41,407 bases of DNA from Chitinophagaceae bacterium (GTDB lineage: Bacteria > Bacteroidota > Bacteroidia > Chitinophagales > Chitinophagaceae). Where the stretch lies: the NCBI GenBank assembly GCA_016786885.1, contig JAEUVO010000059.1:1-41407 (forward strand), read 5' to 3'. This document shows, piece after piece, positions 25,298 to 34,575 of the stretch. Within the stretch, counting starts at the first letter, position 1. The number at the start of each line of letters is the position of its first letter. Both the position numbers and the translations under genes were made by a program. The notes beneath the pieces were generated by a model. The model worked only from the letters and a program-made list of their open reading frames with translations. It had not been told where the DNA came from and searched no databases.

Positions 25298-26014
25298 TTA
25301 CAGGTGAAGTACATCCTTCATGGTGAAAAAACCTTTTTTGTCTTTGATGAATTCAGCTGCCAGTACAGCGCCGGTCGCAAAACCGGTTCTGCTATGTGCT
25401 GTATGAATGATCTCAATGTCATCAATCACCGATGAGTATTTAACGCTGTGTGTGCCTGGTGCAGGATCTACCCGCTGGCTGATGATCTCCAGGTCTTCGG
25501 GGTTATCGCTCAGTTCATTCACCCATTGTTTTTTTCTTTTTATTTGTTCTAGTATTTGTTCCGCAATAGTAATGGCTGTGCCGCTGGGAGCATCTTTTTT
25601 TTGTGTGTGATGAGTTTCTTCCAATATCACTTCATACTCCTTGTAGGGAGCCATTAAAGTCGCCAATCTTTTATTTACTTCAAAAAAAATATTAACTCCT
25701 ACACTGTAGTTGCTGGAATAAACAAAGCCGCCATTTCTTTCATTACACATTTTTTTTAGTTCATCCAGTTTGCCGGTCCAGCCGGTGGAGCCGCATACTA
25801 CAGGAATATCAAAGGCAAGACATTTTTTTATGTTATCATAAGCGCTATGCGGACTGGTGAACTCAATCGCTGCATCTGCTTTGACCATATTTTCCCTGGT
25901 GAACTCATTCAAGTTTGGCTGATCTATTTTAATTACTACCTGGTGGCCCCGCTGGATAGCTACTTCTTCAATGGCCTTTCCCATTTTTCCATACCCGATT
26001 AGTGCAATTCGCAT
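25298..26014 (-). CDS. dapB: 4-hydroxy-tetrahydrodipicolinate reductase
   Basis: 238 residues, the shorter form usual in this phylum. It reduces HTPA to tetrahydrodipicolinate in the lysine and diaminopimelate pathway, in the cytoplasm. The N-terminal nucleotide-binding glycine motif is ALIGYGKMGKAI. The active-site segment EETHHTQKKDAPSGTA (residues 132-147) holds the catalytic His and Lys. CGSTGWTGK and SNYSVGVNIFF are also conserved. It lies downstream of parA-parB-DUF5683, a gene order often seen in Bacteroidota, where a signal peptidase gene commonly follows. Here the two-component genes follow instead. Confidence 0.95.
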   Translation of the reverse strand: MRIALIGYGKMGKAIEEVAIQRGHQVVIKIDQPNLNEFTRENMVKADAAIEFTSPHSAYDNIKKCLAFDIPVVCGSTGWTGKLDELKKMCNERNGGFVYSSNYSVGVNIFFEVNKRLATLMAPYKEYEVILEETHHTQKKDAPSGTAITIAEQILEQIKRKKQWVNELSDNPEDLEIISQRVDPAPGTHSVKYSSVIDDIEIIHTAHSRTGFATGAVLAAEFIKDKKGFFTMKDVLHL

Positions 26015-26033
26015 GCTGAAAGTTTTATTAATA

Positions 26034-26041
26034 CAAATGTA
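26034..26041 (-). promoter_or_regulatory. Possible internal promoter box before dapB
   Basis: On the minus strand TACATTTG (26041 to 26034) fits the TAnnTTTG -7 element, 20 bases before the dapB ATG. No good -33 TTTG is seen at the usual distance, so this is tentative. Confidence 0.3.
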
Positions 26042-26084
26042 ATTATTAATGCCCCTTGCAGCTACCCGTACTGGTACGGATATA

Positions 26085-26714
26085 TCATTTACCGATTTTC
26101 ATCACTATACTGAGGCCGTTGGTCCTGGCTAACTCGCTATAACCGGGTTTGAATTGAAGGCTGAGCTCGGGACTTACATCAAAGCTTTTGAGATGGGCAT
26201 CCACGGTGGCATCCACTACATTCAATCCCCAAAGCAAGATGAAGAACAATGCTGAGTAATCAATATCACGTCGAAATTGATTGCGGTAGTACCGTAATGA
26301 TTCTTCATCCAACGGTTTAAGTTTGGATTTGATCTGTGAGAATAATGCAGAATCAGTGCCATTTACCCGCATGTTATATTTTACACGGTAGGCAAAACGG
26401 GTGTCTTTGTAATTGCCAAGGTTATAAAAGAAGATACCGGTACATGTACCTAATGCACCATAAATGATTGGAAGCTTCCAGTATTTTTTATTGTATATCT
26501 GCCCCAGCCCTGGTAAGATGGCTGACCGGAGAGCCGCCTTCTTGGGGCTATGGGCTTTGATGGCAGAATCGTACCGGTTGCCCGATGCAACTGTGTTTTT
26601 GATTACCGGAACGGAGTCTTTTGTTGATATTACAACAGGTTCTTTTTCCTGTGCATGAAGAGATACAACAGAAAACAAAATCAAAAAAAAGACAAAAGAG
26701 AAAACTATTCTCAT
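26085..26714 (-). CDS. DUF5683 membrane protein
   Basis: 209 residues with a signal peptide (MRIVFSFVFFLILFSVVSLHAQ). The core AALRSAILPGLGQIYNKKYWKLPIIYGALGTCTGIFFY (about residues 59-98) and the second hydrophobic stretch SALFFILLWGLNVVDATVDAHL match DUF5683, which is conserved beside parB in Bacteroidota. The LPGLGQIYNKKYWK motif is reminiscent of small TM2-type proteins. Function unknown; the conserved position suggests a link to cell envelope or division. It ends 71 bases before dapB. Confidence 0.88.
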   Translation of the reverse strand: MRIVFSFVFFLILFSVVSLHAQEKEPVVISTKDSVPVIKNTVASGNRYDSAIKAHSPKKAALRSAILPGLGQIYNKKYWKLPIIYGALGTCTGIFFYNLGNYKDTRFAYRVKYNMRVNGTDSALFSQIKSKLKPLDEESLRYYRNQFRRDIDYSALFFILLWGLNVVDATVDAHLKSFDVSPELSLQFKPGYSELARTNGLSIVMKIGK

Positions 26715-26720
26715 GATGAT

Positions 26721-27638
26721 TTAGTCAAGCGGTGCATTCATTTGTCCCAGTATTTTGTTCAGCTCTTCCTGCGAATAATAATCAATAATGATTTGTCCGC
26801 TTCCGTTGCGGCTGTGCCTGAGCTTGACCCGGGTGCTGAAATGCGATGCTAATTTATCTTCTATTCGCTGAAAGGCAGGGGCCAGGTGACTTTTTGAAGA
26901 TTTTTTAACAGCCCCATTTTGTTTGTACAGGTTTCTGACCAGCGCTTCTGTCTGACGTACTGATAGCCCCTTGTCTTTTATTTCTTTAAAAATGTAAAGT
27001 TGTTTATCGATGGTGTCTACATTAACCAATGCCCTTGCATGGCCCATGCTTAGTTCACCTTTTCTTACTGCTAATTGAATATCAGGCGGAAGTTTGAGTA
27101 AACGTATAAAGTTGGCCACGGTGCTCCTGTCTTTACCCATTCTTTCTGCCACCTGCTCCTGTGTGTAATCCAGTTCCTCCATCATCCGTTTGTAACTGAG
27201 AGATATCTCCATAGCATTGAGATCTTCCCGCTGCAGGTTTTCCAATAAGGCCAGTTCCAGCAGCTGCGAGTCATTCGCCTGCCTTATATAAGCAGGAATA
27301 TCTTTTATGCCTGCCAGTTTTGCTGCTCTTAATCTTCTTTCACCAGAAATAAGCCGGTATTTACCACTTGGTAATTTTGAAACAGTAACCGGCTGAATGA
27401 TGTCGTGCAGTTTAATAGATTCTGCCAATTCCTGCAATGCTTTTTCATCAAAATCACGGCGGGGTTGTTTGGGATTGGTTTCAATTTCATCAATAGGTAT
27501 GCGATTGGTACCAGTGGCATTTTCAACGACTGTTGTTTTTAAATGCCCGCTGCTTGTTTTTAAATCTGTATCTATACTCTGTAATAAGGAACGAATTCCT
27601 TTACCCAGCAATTCTTTATTTTGTTTAGGAGTAGACAT
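26721..27638 (-). CDS. parB: Chromosome partitioning protein ParB
   Basis: 305 residues. The N-terminal ParB/Spo0J domain has IPIDEIETNPKQPRRDF, the CTP-binding GERRLRAAKLAG and ENLQREDLNAMEIS. The central helix-turn-helix reads YTQEQVAERMGKDRSTVANFIRLL. The C-terminal dimerisation part begins after the QNGAVKKSSKS linker. It binds parS, loads as a clamp and works with ParA in origin segregation. It starts five bases after the parA stop. No parS-like palindrome was noticed in the window. Confidence 0.95.
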   Translation of the reverse strand: MSTPKQNKELLGKGIRSLLQSIDTDLKTSSGHLKTTVVENATGTNRIPIDEIETNPKQPRRDFDEKALQELAESIKLHDIIQPVTVSKLPSGKYRLISGERRLRAAKLAGIKDIPAYIRQANDSQLLELALLENLQREDLNAMEISLSYKRMMEELDYTQEQVAERMGKDRSTVANFIRLLKLPPDIQLAVRKGELSMGHARALVNVDTIDKQLYIFKEIKDKGLSVRQTEALVRNLYKQNGAVKKSSKSHLAPAFQRIEDKLASHFSTRVKLRHSRNGSGQIIIDYYSQEELNKILGQMNAPLD

Positions 27639-27643
27639 TGATC

Positions 27644-28447
27644 TTACAGTTCTAAAATTCTTTCTTCATTTTTTATTTTCGTCATATCATTCTTTTGCAG
27701 GATCTCCTTGGCAAGATTAAGGTAATTCATAGAGCCTTTGCTGGCCGCATCATATAAAATTACCGGTTTGCCGGCACTTGGTGCTTCTGCAAGCCTTGCA
27801 TTACGGTGTACGATAGTGCTGAATACCATATCGTCAAAATGCCGGCGCACTTCACTTACGACCTGGTTGCATAACCGGAGGCGGCCGTCATACATTGTCA
27901 TGAGTATTCCTTCAATTACCAGTGCCGTGTTCAGCCGGCTTTGTACAATTTTAATAGTATTTAACAACTTGCCAAGTCCTTCTAATGCAAAAAACTCAGC
28001 TTGTACCGGGATGACAACAGAATCGGCAGCAGTCAGTGCATTGACAGTGATCAAACCTAAGGAAGGAGAACAATCAATAATGATAAAATCATAGTCATTA
28101 CGTACTGATTCCAGCAGGCTTTTCATAACCATTTCCCTGTTCGGGTAATTGATCATTTCAATTTCAGCGCCGACCAGATCGATATGTGAAGGAATAAGAT
28201 CAAGATTGGGTATCTCCGTTTTCAGGATCACATCTTTGGCTTTTGCCTGGTTTACCATGCAGTCGTACAGACTCTGCGTAACATTGTGCAGGTCAAAACC
28301 CACTCCGGTGGTGCTGTTGGCCTGGGGATCCCCATCCACCAGTAATGTTTTGTATTCCAGCACAGCAAAACTTGCCGCCAGGTTGATAGCGGTAGTCGTT
28401 TTTCCTACGCCTCCTTTTTGATTAGCTACACCGATTATTCTTGCCAT
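27644..28447 (-). CDS. parA: Chromosome partitioning ATPase ParA (Soj)
   Basis: 267 residues. The deviant Walker A motif is [10 protein letters not shown] (residues 10-19). Walker A' [13 protein letters not shown] and the Walker B region [19 protein letters not shown] are intact. It drives chromosome segregation with ParB by nucleoid-bound ATP cycling. It is the first gene of the minus-strand run and diverges from the metallophosphoesterase gene. A box TAATTTTG lies on the minus strand at 28521 to 28514, upstream of the start, as a possible -7 element. Confidence 0.95.
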   Translation of the reverse strand: MARIIGVANQKGGVGKTTTAINLAASFAVLEYKTLLVDGDPQANSTTGVGFDLHNVTQSLYDCMVNQAKAKDVILKTEIPNLDLIPSHIDLVGAEIEMINYPNREMVMKSLLESVRNDYDFIIIDCSPSLGLITVNALTAADSVVIPVQAEFFALEGLGKLLNTIKIVQSRLNTALVIEGILMTMYDGRLRLCNQVVSEVRRHFDDMVFSTIVHRNARLAEAPSAGKPVILYDAASKGSMNYLNLAKEILQKNDMTKIKNEERILEL

Positions 28448-28612
28448 TTTGCCGAAAACTCCTTGATATTAAGTTAATGTTAGTGGTAAAATTGCCGACT
28501 GAAACTAAGAACGCAAAATTAAGTTTTGCCCATTTAAGGGCATTCCGGCAAAAATAAGCGTTCGACAAAAGACTGCCTATTATGATTACCAGCTTAATTT
28601 TGAAGTCTATTT

Positions 28613-29863
28613 ATGCGTAACTCTCCTTTTTGGTGGATTTTTATCGGCTTTATGGTGCTATTGGATGTGTATTTTTTTCATGTCCTGAAAGTAATTACAA
28701 CTAATGCATCTGCCAGGACAAGACTGTTTATCCATACTGGTTACTGGGTCCTATCGATAGGTGCTATAGTAATATTGCTATTGCTGCCATACCTGCATTT
28801 TGAAAAGCAGGCGAAACTGGCCAAGAGTACCATTTTCGCACTGATTGCAGGCTTGTTTTTTGCCAAAGTTGTTGCTTCCTTATTCTTTTTGATTGATGAT
28901 GTCCGGCGGGGTATTCAATGGGCTGGTACAAAATTATTTTTCAGCCCTAAATCCGGTGATGTTGCCAGTACGGGAGAAACAATATCCCGCTCCATCTTTC
29001 TGAGCTGGGTAGGTATGCTGGCAGGAAGCGGACTTTTTGGAACTCTTGTTTATGGTTTTGGAAACAAACACCGTTACCAGGTAAAAAGAATGAAGCTGAA
29101 TTACCCTAATCTTCCGGAAGCCTTCAAGGGAGCCAAAATTGTCCATATATCAGATATTCATTCAGGAAGCTTTAGTGATAAACAGGCGGTGATGAAAGGG
29201 GTACAAAAGATCATGGATGAAAAACCTGACCTGATACTTTTTACCGGTGACCTTGTAAATAATGTTGCTTCAGAAATGGATGACTACATGGATGTCTTTA
29301 ATAAATTGAGTGCCCCTTTAGGTGTTTATTCCACCTTAGGTAATCATGATTATGGTGATTATGTAGAGTGGGGCAGCCCTGCTGAAAAATCTGCTAACCT
29401 GGAAAGACTGAAACAGGTACATGCAGCAATGGGATGGAGATTACTGATGAATGAACATGTTGTGTTGGAAAAAGATTCCCAAAAAATTGCACTGCTCGGT
29501 ATCGAAAACTGGAGCGATAAAGCAAGATTTCCCAAATATGGCGACTTAAGAAAAGCGTATACAGGTTCAGAAGATCATACATTCAAAATACTCATGAGCC
29601 ATGACCCTTCACACTGGAGAGCTGAAGTGTGTGAATCTTACAGAGATATTGATTTGATGCTCTCCGGACACACACATGGAATGCAGTTTGGCGTTGAGAT
29701 CCCTGGTTTGAAATGGAGTCCGGTGCAGTATGTGTACAATGAATGGGCAGGCCTGTATGAGAAAGACGCCCAGAAGCTATATGTAAACAGGGGTTTTGGT
29801 TTTATAGGTTACCCTGGCCGGGTAGGTATTTTGCCTGAGATTACAGTACTGGAACTGGCTTAA
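28613..29863 (+). CDS. Membrane-anchored metallophosphoesterase (YaeI-like)
   Basis: 416 residues. Four predicted membrane segments (about 5-25, 41-62, 73-95 and 127-147) precede a calcineurin-like phosphoesterase domain. Metal ligands are visible: Asp181 and His183 in HISDIHSG, Asp213 in FTGDLVNN, Asn244-His245 in LGNHDYGD, His in LMSHDPSHW, and two His in LSGHTHGMQFG. Related proteins hydrolyse phosphodiesters of lipids or nucleotides; the YaeI and LpxH relatives act at the membrane. The substrate here is unknown. It appears to be a single-gene unit. Confidence 0.9.
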   Translation: MRNSPFWWIFIGFMVLLDVYFFHVLKVITTNASARTRLFIHTGYWVLSIGAIVILLLLPYLHFEKQAKLAKSTIFALIAGLFFAKVVASLFFLIDDVRRGIQWAGTKLFFSPKSGDVASTGETISRSIFLSWVGMLAGSGLFGTLVYGFGNKHRYQVKRMKLNYPNLPEAFKGAKIVHISDIHSGSFSDKQAVMKGVQKIMDEKPDLILFTGDLVNNVASEMDDYMDVFNKLSAPLGVYSTLGNHDYGDYVEWGSPAEKSANLERLKQVHAAMGWRLLMNEHVVLEKDSQKIALLGIENWSDKARFPKYGDLRKAYTGSEDHTFKILMSHDPSHWRAEVCESYRDIDLMLSGHTHGMQFGVEIPGLKWSPVQYVYNEWAGLYEKDAQKLYVNRGFGFIGYPGRVGILPEITVLELA

Positions 29864-30041
29864 AATGGAAATCCTGATTTAAACTGGCCTCCCAAAGGTT
29901 AACTTATTGACATTCTGCTCAATATTTTCTCTTCCCCAGCGTTTTTCAGGGGTGCTTTATTAAACTTTTTTTTAGCCTTTTAGTCTTAAACCGACATTAA
30001 GGGCTTCATCACCTGTTTAAAGAGCTGACCTCAACTGCCTG

Positions 30042-31070
30042 ATGCTTAAAAAATGGTTCATACTCATTGCCTTTTTCACCGGCAGTGTTGCTGCCTATTC
30101 GCAGGCCAGCAATGCTGATTCTTCTATTGCACCTGTCAGCACTGTTGCGCTATTGGATACTACTATTGACTATGATGAATTATTCCGGGATTTTGACTCT
30201 TTCATGGACTCTATTTTGACTCCCCGCAGTTATTTTTTGGGCAGTTTATCCGTAGGGAAGGGCTACTATAATTTTTCTAATAAGAGCAATTTTACAGTTA
30301 CGACAACTAAAAAATTAAGCTACTCTCCAACAATTGGGTACTACCATAAAGGAGGACTTGGAATCACCGGTATCGGCTATATAGTTGATGATGGACAGAA
30401 TATGAACTTTTATCAGTCAGGTATCAGTCCCTCTTACGATTATTTACAAAACAGGAAGTTTGCAACAGGGGTTTCTTATACAAGATATTTCACTAAAGAT
30501 TCTCTGCCGTTCTATACAACACCATTACAGAATGAATTGTATGCCTATTTTATTTACAGGCAATCGTGGATAAAACCATCTCTCGCAGCAAGCTATGGCT
30601 GGGGCAGCCGCAACGATTATATGGAAAGAGAAGAACTGATCCAGGATCTTCGTTTAAGAAGGAGAGGGTTTACTTATATTAATACAGAGGAAACAGTAAG
30701 CGATTTTTCAGTGATGGCCTCTGTACGGCATGACTTTTATTGGCTTGATATTTTTTCGCTGAAAGATCATATCCGTTTTACGCCACAACTATCTTTTACC
30801 AGCGGGACTCAAAAATTTGGATTTAATCAGACTTCTTCCACATATGCTACGGCTATACGAACAGGTAACAATATTCTTTTCAACACTGATAATGTGTATC
30901 TCGATGATGAGATAAAATTTCAACCACTTTCACTTTCGCTGTTTCTCCGCAGCGAATATTCTATAGGTAAATTCTTTCTCCAACCACAAGTAGTGCTTGA
31001 TTATTATTTTCCAGTCGCTTCAGACAATTTTAATGTACTGTTCTCGTTGAATGCCGGTTTCTTTTTCTGA
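30042..31070 (+). CDS. Hypothetical exported protein, probable outer-membrane beta-barrel
   Basis: 342 residues with a signal peptide (MLKKWFILIAFFTGSVAAYSQ). After ~60 acidic linker residues the sequence alternates aromatic/hydrophobic strands and turns (FLGSLSVGKGYYNF, LSYSPTIGYYHKGGLGITGIGYI, KFATGVSYTRYF, PSLAASYGWGSRN). It ends with a terminal aromatic, NVLFSLNAGFFF, as in outer-membrane barrels. I do not recognise a named family. The 178-base gap before it shows no clear regulatory element. Confidence 0.75.
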   Translation: MLKKWFILIAFFTGSVAAYSQASNADSSIAPVSTVALLDTTIDYDELFRDFDSFMDSILTPRSYFLGSLSVGKGYYNFSNKSNFTVTTTKKLSYSPTIGYYHKGGLGITGIGYIVDDGQNMNFYQSGISPSYDYLQNRKFATGVSYTRYFTKDSLPFYTTPLQNELYAYFIYRQSWIKPSLAASYGWGSRNDYMEREELIQDLRLRRRGFTYINTEETVSDFSVMASVRHDFYWLDIFSLKDHIRFTPQLSFTSGTQKFGFNQTSSTYATAIRTGNNILFNTDNVYLDDEIKFQPLSLSLFLRSEYSIGKFFLQPQVVLDYYFPVASDNFNVLFSLNAGFFF

Positions 31071-31250
31071 TGCATGAGTATTTAGAAAATCTTCACAATT
31101 TTTCTGCAATACAATAGTTACATATTATGTTTACGGAATTACTTATTTGTCGTTAATGAACTTTAACAGGCAGAATGGGTTACTGGCATTAAACTTGAAA
31201 AATTTTTCTGTCCTCTAATGCAGGCGCAAAAACAATTAAAACATTAAATC

Positions 31251-31835
31251 ATGAAAACAAAACTCCTTTCGCTCTTTGCAGCTGTTTTATTCTCCCAGGC
31301 CATGATGGCCCAGTTTCATCTAGGTGTCAAGGCCGGTGCCAATATCACTAAAGTGGATGGAAAATCTTTTAAGGATGAATTCAGGTATGGTTACCACCTG
31401 GGTGGTTTTGCAGAAATCAGGTTAGGTAACAAATTGGTATTACAGCCTGAAGTTCTTTTCAACCAGTATGCCACCAAACTTGACAGTAGCTACAAGAATG
31501 TGTATGAAGACATTTTTGACGGCAACAGCAATATTAAGCTCAATTATTTGTCGATTCCTGTCTTGTTGAATTATAAATTAGTCGGAAATTTTATTTCTCT
31601 CCAGGCCGGGCCACAATTCGGCATTTTGATTGACCAGAATAAGACATTACTTCAGAACGGAGGCAATGCTTTTAAGAGCGGAGACCTTTCTATGCTTGCA
31701 GGTGTGCTGGTAAGACTTGGCCCTATCCGAGTAAATGGCCGCTATGCAATCGGTCTGAATGATATCAGCGATATCCCTGATGATAACAAATGGAAAAGCC
31801 AGGGTTTCCAGGTATCCGTTGGATTAGCCCTGTAA
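31251..31835 (+). CDS. Porin-family outer-membrane beta-barrel protein (OMP_b-brl_2 type)
   Basis: 194 residues with a signal peptide (MKTKLLSLFAAVLFSQAMMAQ). The first strand FHLGVKAGANITKVDG and the strands LGGFAEIRLGNKLVLQPEVLFNQY, LNYLSIPVLLNYKL, FISLQAGPQFGILI and VNGRYAIGLNDI match the small PorT-like eight-stranded barrels abundant in Bacteroidota. The role is not known. It has its own strong terminator at 31857-31882. Confidence 0.88.
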   Translation: MKTKLLSLFAAVLFSQAMMAQFHLGVKAGANITKVDGKSFKDEFRYGYHLGGFAEIRLGNKLVLQPEVLFNQYATKLDSSYKNVYEDIFDGNSNIKLNYLSIPVLLNYKLVGNFISLQAGPQFGILIDQNKTLLQNGGNAFKSGDLSMLAGVLVRLGPIRVNGRYAIGLNDISDIPDDNKWKSQGFQVSVGLAL

Positions 31836-31856
31836 AATCGTATTCCTGATGAAAAG

Positions 31857-31882
31857 GGCCTCCTATCTGGGAGGCCTTTTTT
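31857..31882 (+). terminator. Intrinsic terminator after the porin-family gene
   Basis: GGCCTCC (31857-31863), six-base loop, GGAGGCC (31870-31876), then six T. It lies 22 bases after the stop codon and insulates the following lon gene. Confidence 0.88.
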
Positions 31883-32020
31883 ATTGTAAACAACTACTTT
31901 TCAACTACATAGTTTGGCAGTCTTTAATTGGCAGGCACGAATCTTGGCAATACTGATTTCACACTATATTTTTACCGTTCCCGCTTTGCGGATGACAGAT
32001 TGTCTAAAGAAGATTTGGCT

Positions 32021-34429
32021 ATGAATATTGAAAAATTTTTGCTGCGATCAGAAGATGAAATGGATTTTTTGCCCATCATTCCACTTAATGAAGGTGACCA
32101 GGAAGACCCCAATGGGGTTGAGATTCCTGCTGAAATAGCACTTTTGCCTCTTCGTAATACGGTTCTTTTCCCCGGGGTGGTGTTGCCCATCACGGTTGGC
32201 AGGGATAAAAGCATTAAGGCTGTTAATGACGCTTATAAGACTGACAAATTGATTGGCGTAATAGCGCAAAAAGACAGCAATGTGGAGGACCCTGAAATAA
32301 AAGACCTGGAGAAAGTAGGCACTGTTGCCAAAATCGTCAAAATGATCAAAATGCCGGATGGAGGTACCACGATCATTATTCAGGGTAAAAGCAGGTTCCT
32401 GGTGGAATCGGTTTTTGAGGATGACCCCTATTTCAGGGCAAAGATCAAAAAACTGGAAGAAGAAGAATCACCAAAGGATGAGGATTTTAATGCCTATGTT
32501 GCCAACATCAAGGACCTGGCCGCTGATATTGTACAACTATCACCCAATATCCCAACAGAAGCTTCTATCATACTTCGCAATATAGAGAACCCTTCTTTTC
32601 TTATTCACTTTGTCTCAAGTAATCTTAATACAGATATTAAAGACAAGCAACGTTTACTCGAGTTGAACCAGATCCGTCAGCGGGCCGACTTACTGATGCA
32701 GTTACTGCAGAAAGAGTTACAGTTTGCGGAGTTGAAAAATAAAGTAACTACAAAAACAAGAACTGAACTTGATAAACAGCAACGGGAATATTTTCTGCAG
32801 CAACAGTTGAAGAGTATTAAGGAAGAATTAGGGGGCGACAGTAATTCGCAGGAAATTAAAGAAATGCAGAAAAAGGCAGAAGCCAAAAAATGGCCTGTTG
32901 CTGCAAAAGACCTGTTTAAGAAAGGAGTTGAAAAGCTGGAACGGATGCACCCAAGCACTCCTGATTTTTCCGTGGTGTACAATCATCTTGACCTGATGCT
33001 TGATCTGCCGTGGGAAGATTATACGGAGGACCATTACGATCTAAAAAAAGCAAAACAGACGCTGGATCATGATCATTATGGTATGCATAAGATCAAAGAA
33101 CGGATATTAGAATACCTGGCAGTATTAAAACTGAAGGGGGATATGAAAAGCCCGATACTTTGTTTTGTAGGCCCTCCTGGTATCGGTAAAACATCGCTAG
33201 GACGAAGTATCGCCAATGCGATAGGCAGAAAATATGTACGGTTAAGTTTGGGTGGATTGCATGATGAGAGTGAGATCAGGGGACACCGCAAAACTTATAT
33301 AGGTGCTATGCCGGGTCGTATTCTTCAGTCAATTCGTAAAGTAAAATCATCAAACCCGGTAATGATATTAGATGAGATTGACAAAGTGGGCAGTGATTTT
33401 CGTGGCGATCCTTCTTCTGCCTTATTAGAAGTACTGGATCCTGAACAAAATCATACTTTCTACGATAATTATCTTGAACTGGAGTACGATCTCAGCAAAG
33501 TATTGTTTATTGCTACGGCTAATAATATTCAGAACATTCAGCCAGCATTAAGAGACCGCCTTGAAATAATTGATCTGAGTGGTTATGCCGTAGAAGAGAA
33601 AATGGAGATAGCAAAACGTCACTTGTTTCCCAGGCAGAAAGAGCTGCATGGATTAAAGAATACCAATTTCAGGATCAATGATAAGGTGCTCGAAAAAATC
33701 ATACAGGATTATACCCGTGAAAGTGGTGTGAGGGAGCTGGATAGACAACTTGCTTCTATTATGCGTTACCAGGCCAAAGAACTGGCCTTGCATGAAAAAG
33801 TGAAAACGTCTTTGGGGCCAGATGATATAGAAACTATTCTTGGTAAGCCAAGGTATAGCAATGACATTTATAAAACAGCAAATATGGCGGGGGTGGCTGT
33901 TGGCCTTGCCTGGACCTATGTTGGCGGAGATATCCTGTTTATTGAAACCAGCCTGAGCGATGGTAAAGGTGAATTGAAACTTACCGGTAACCTCGGTAAT
34001 GTGATGAAAGAAAGTGCAAGCACTGCGTTGACTTACCTGCAGTCAAATGCCAGAAAATATAAACTGGATCCCAGGCTTTTCGAAAAGAAGAATATTCATA
34101 TCCATGTACCGGAAGGGGCAGTGCCAAAAGATGGACCCAGCGCTGGCATTACGATGATGGCGGCTATTGCTTCTGCCATGACAGGTAAAAAGGTAAAACC
34201 TTTCCTGGCAATGACCGGCGAGATCACCCTGAGGGGGCAGGTATTACCTGTTGGGGGTATCAAGGAAAAAGTATTGGCAGCTAAAAGAGCCGGTTTGAAA
34301 GAGATTATTTTATGCTGGCAGAATGAGAAAGATGTACAGGAAATTGAATCTGAATTTATAAAGGGTATCAAATTTCACTATGTAAAAACGATGAGCCAGG
34401 TACTTGAATTGGCCCTTGTTTCAAAATAA
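32021..34429 (+). CDS. lon: ATP-dependent protease Lon
   Basis: 802 residues from the ATG at 32021; a TTG at 31928 would add 31 residues with no family similarity. Domain order: N-terminal substrate-binding LON domain (LLPLRNTVLFPGVVLPITVGRDKS), coiled coil, AAA+ module with Walker A GPPGIGKTS, Walker B VMILDEIDKVG and sensor ATANN, then the Ser-Lys protease domain. Catalytic Ser is in PKDGPSAGITMM (about 707) and Lys in VGGIKEKVLAAKRAG (about 750), with the 43-residue spacing of E. coli Lon. It degrades misfolded and regulatory proteins in the cytoplasm. It is followed by a terminator at 34518-34552. Confidence 0.96.
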   Translation: MNIEKFLLRSEDEMDFLPIIPLNEGDQEDPNGVEIPAEIALLPLRNTVLFPGVVLPITVGRDKSIKAVNDAYKTDKLIGVIAQKDSNVEDPEIKDLEKVGTVAKIVKMIKMPDGGTTIIIQGKSRFLVESVFEDDPYFRAKIKKLEEEESPKDEDFNAYVANIKDLAADIVQLSPNIPTEASIILRNIENPSFLIHFVSSNLNTDIKDKQRLLELNQIRQRADLLMQLLQKELQFAELKNKVTTKTRTELDKQQREYFLQQQLKSIKEELGGDSNSQEIKEMQKKAEAKKWPVAAKDLFKKGVEKLERMHPSTPDFSVVYNHLDLMLDLPWEDYTEDHYDLKKAKQTLDHDHYGMHKIKERILEYLAVLKLKGDMKSPILCFVGPPGIGKTSLGRSIANAIGRKYVRLSLGGLHDESEIRGHRKTYIGAMPGRILQSIRKVKSSNPVMILDEIDKVGSDFRGDPSSALLEVLDPEQNHTFYDNYLELEYDLSKVLFIATANNIQNIQPALRDRLEIIDLSGYAVEEKMEIAKRHLFPRQKELHGLKNTNFRINDKVLEKIIQDYTRESGVRELDRQLASIMRYQAKELALHEKVKTSLGPDDIETILGKPRYSNDIYKTANMAGVAVGLAWTYVGGDILFIETSLSDGKGELKLTGNLGNVMKESASTALTYLQSNARKYKLDPRLFEKKNIHIHVPEGAVPKDGPSAGITMMAAIASAMTGKKVKPFLAMTGEITLRGQVLPVGGIKEKVLAAKRAGLKEIILCWQNEKDVQEIESEFIKGIKFHYVKTMSQVLELALVSK

Positions 34430-34517
34430 TCTCATTTTTTGTCAACCAACCAGGTTTATGATTGTTGTTGTTATTTGCATGTTGGTTGTTTAAGGTTAGT
34501 TCCGCATGGCGGAAAAG

Positions 34518-34552
34518 AAATCCCTCTTGTTTGCAGGAGGGATTTTCTTTTT
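34518..34552 (+). terminator. Intrinsic terminator after lon
   Basis: AAATCCCTC (34518-34526) and GAGGGATTT (34537-34545) form a 9-bp stem with a 10-base loop, followed by TCTTTTT. It falls inside the upstream open extension of the porQ frame, which argues that this extension is not translated. Confidence 0.85.
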
Positions 34553-34575
34553 ATAACACTTATTTTCGTAATGCT

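Noticed and set aside
26066..26079. CCGTAC/GTACGG palindrome between DUF5683 and dapB.
   Set aside because: Six-bp arms with a two-base loop and no T-run; too short to be called a terminator or operator.
26721..28612. A parS centromere site near parA-parB.
   Set aside because: No sequence close to the TGTTTCACGTGAAACA palindrome was noticed in or beside the genes.
31931..31949. GGCACG-N4-TTGG resembling a sigma-54 promoter before lon.
   Set aside because: The -12 element would need TTGC at this spacing and shows TTGG, so one key base is wrong. Not strong enough to call.
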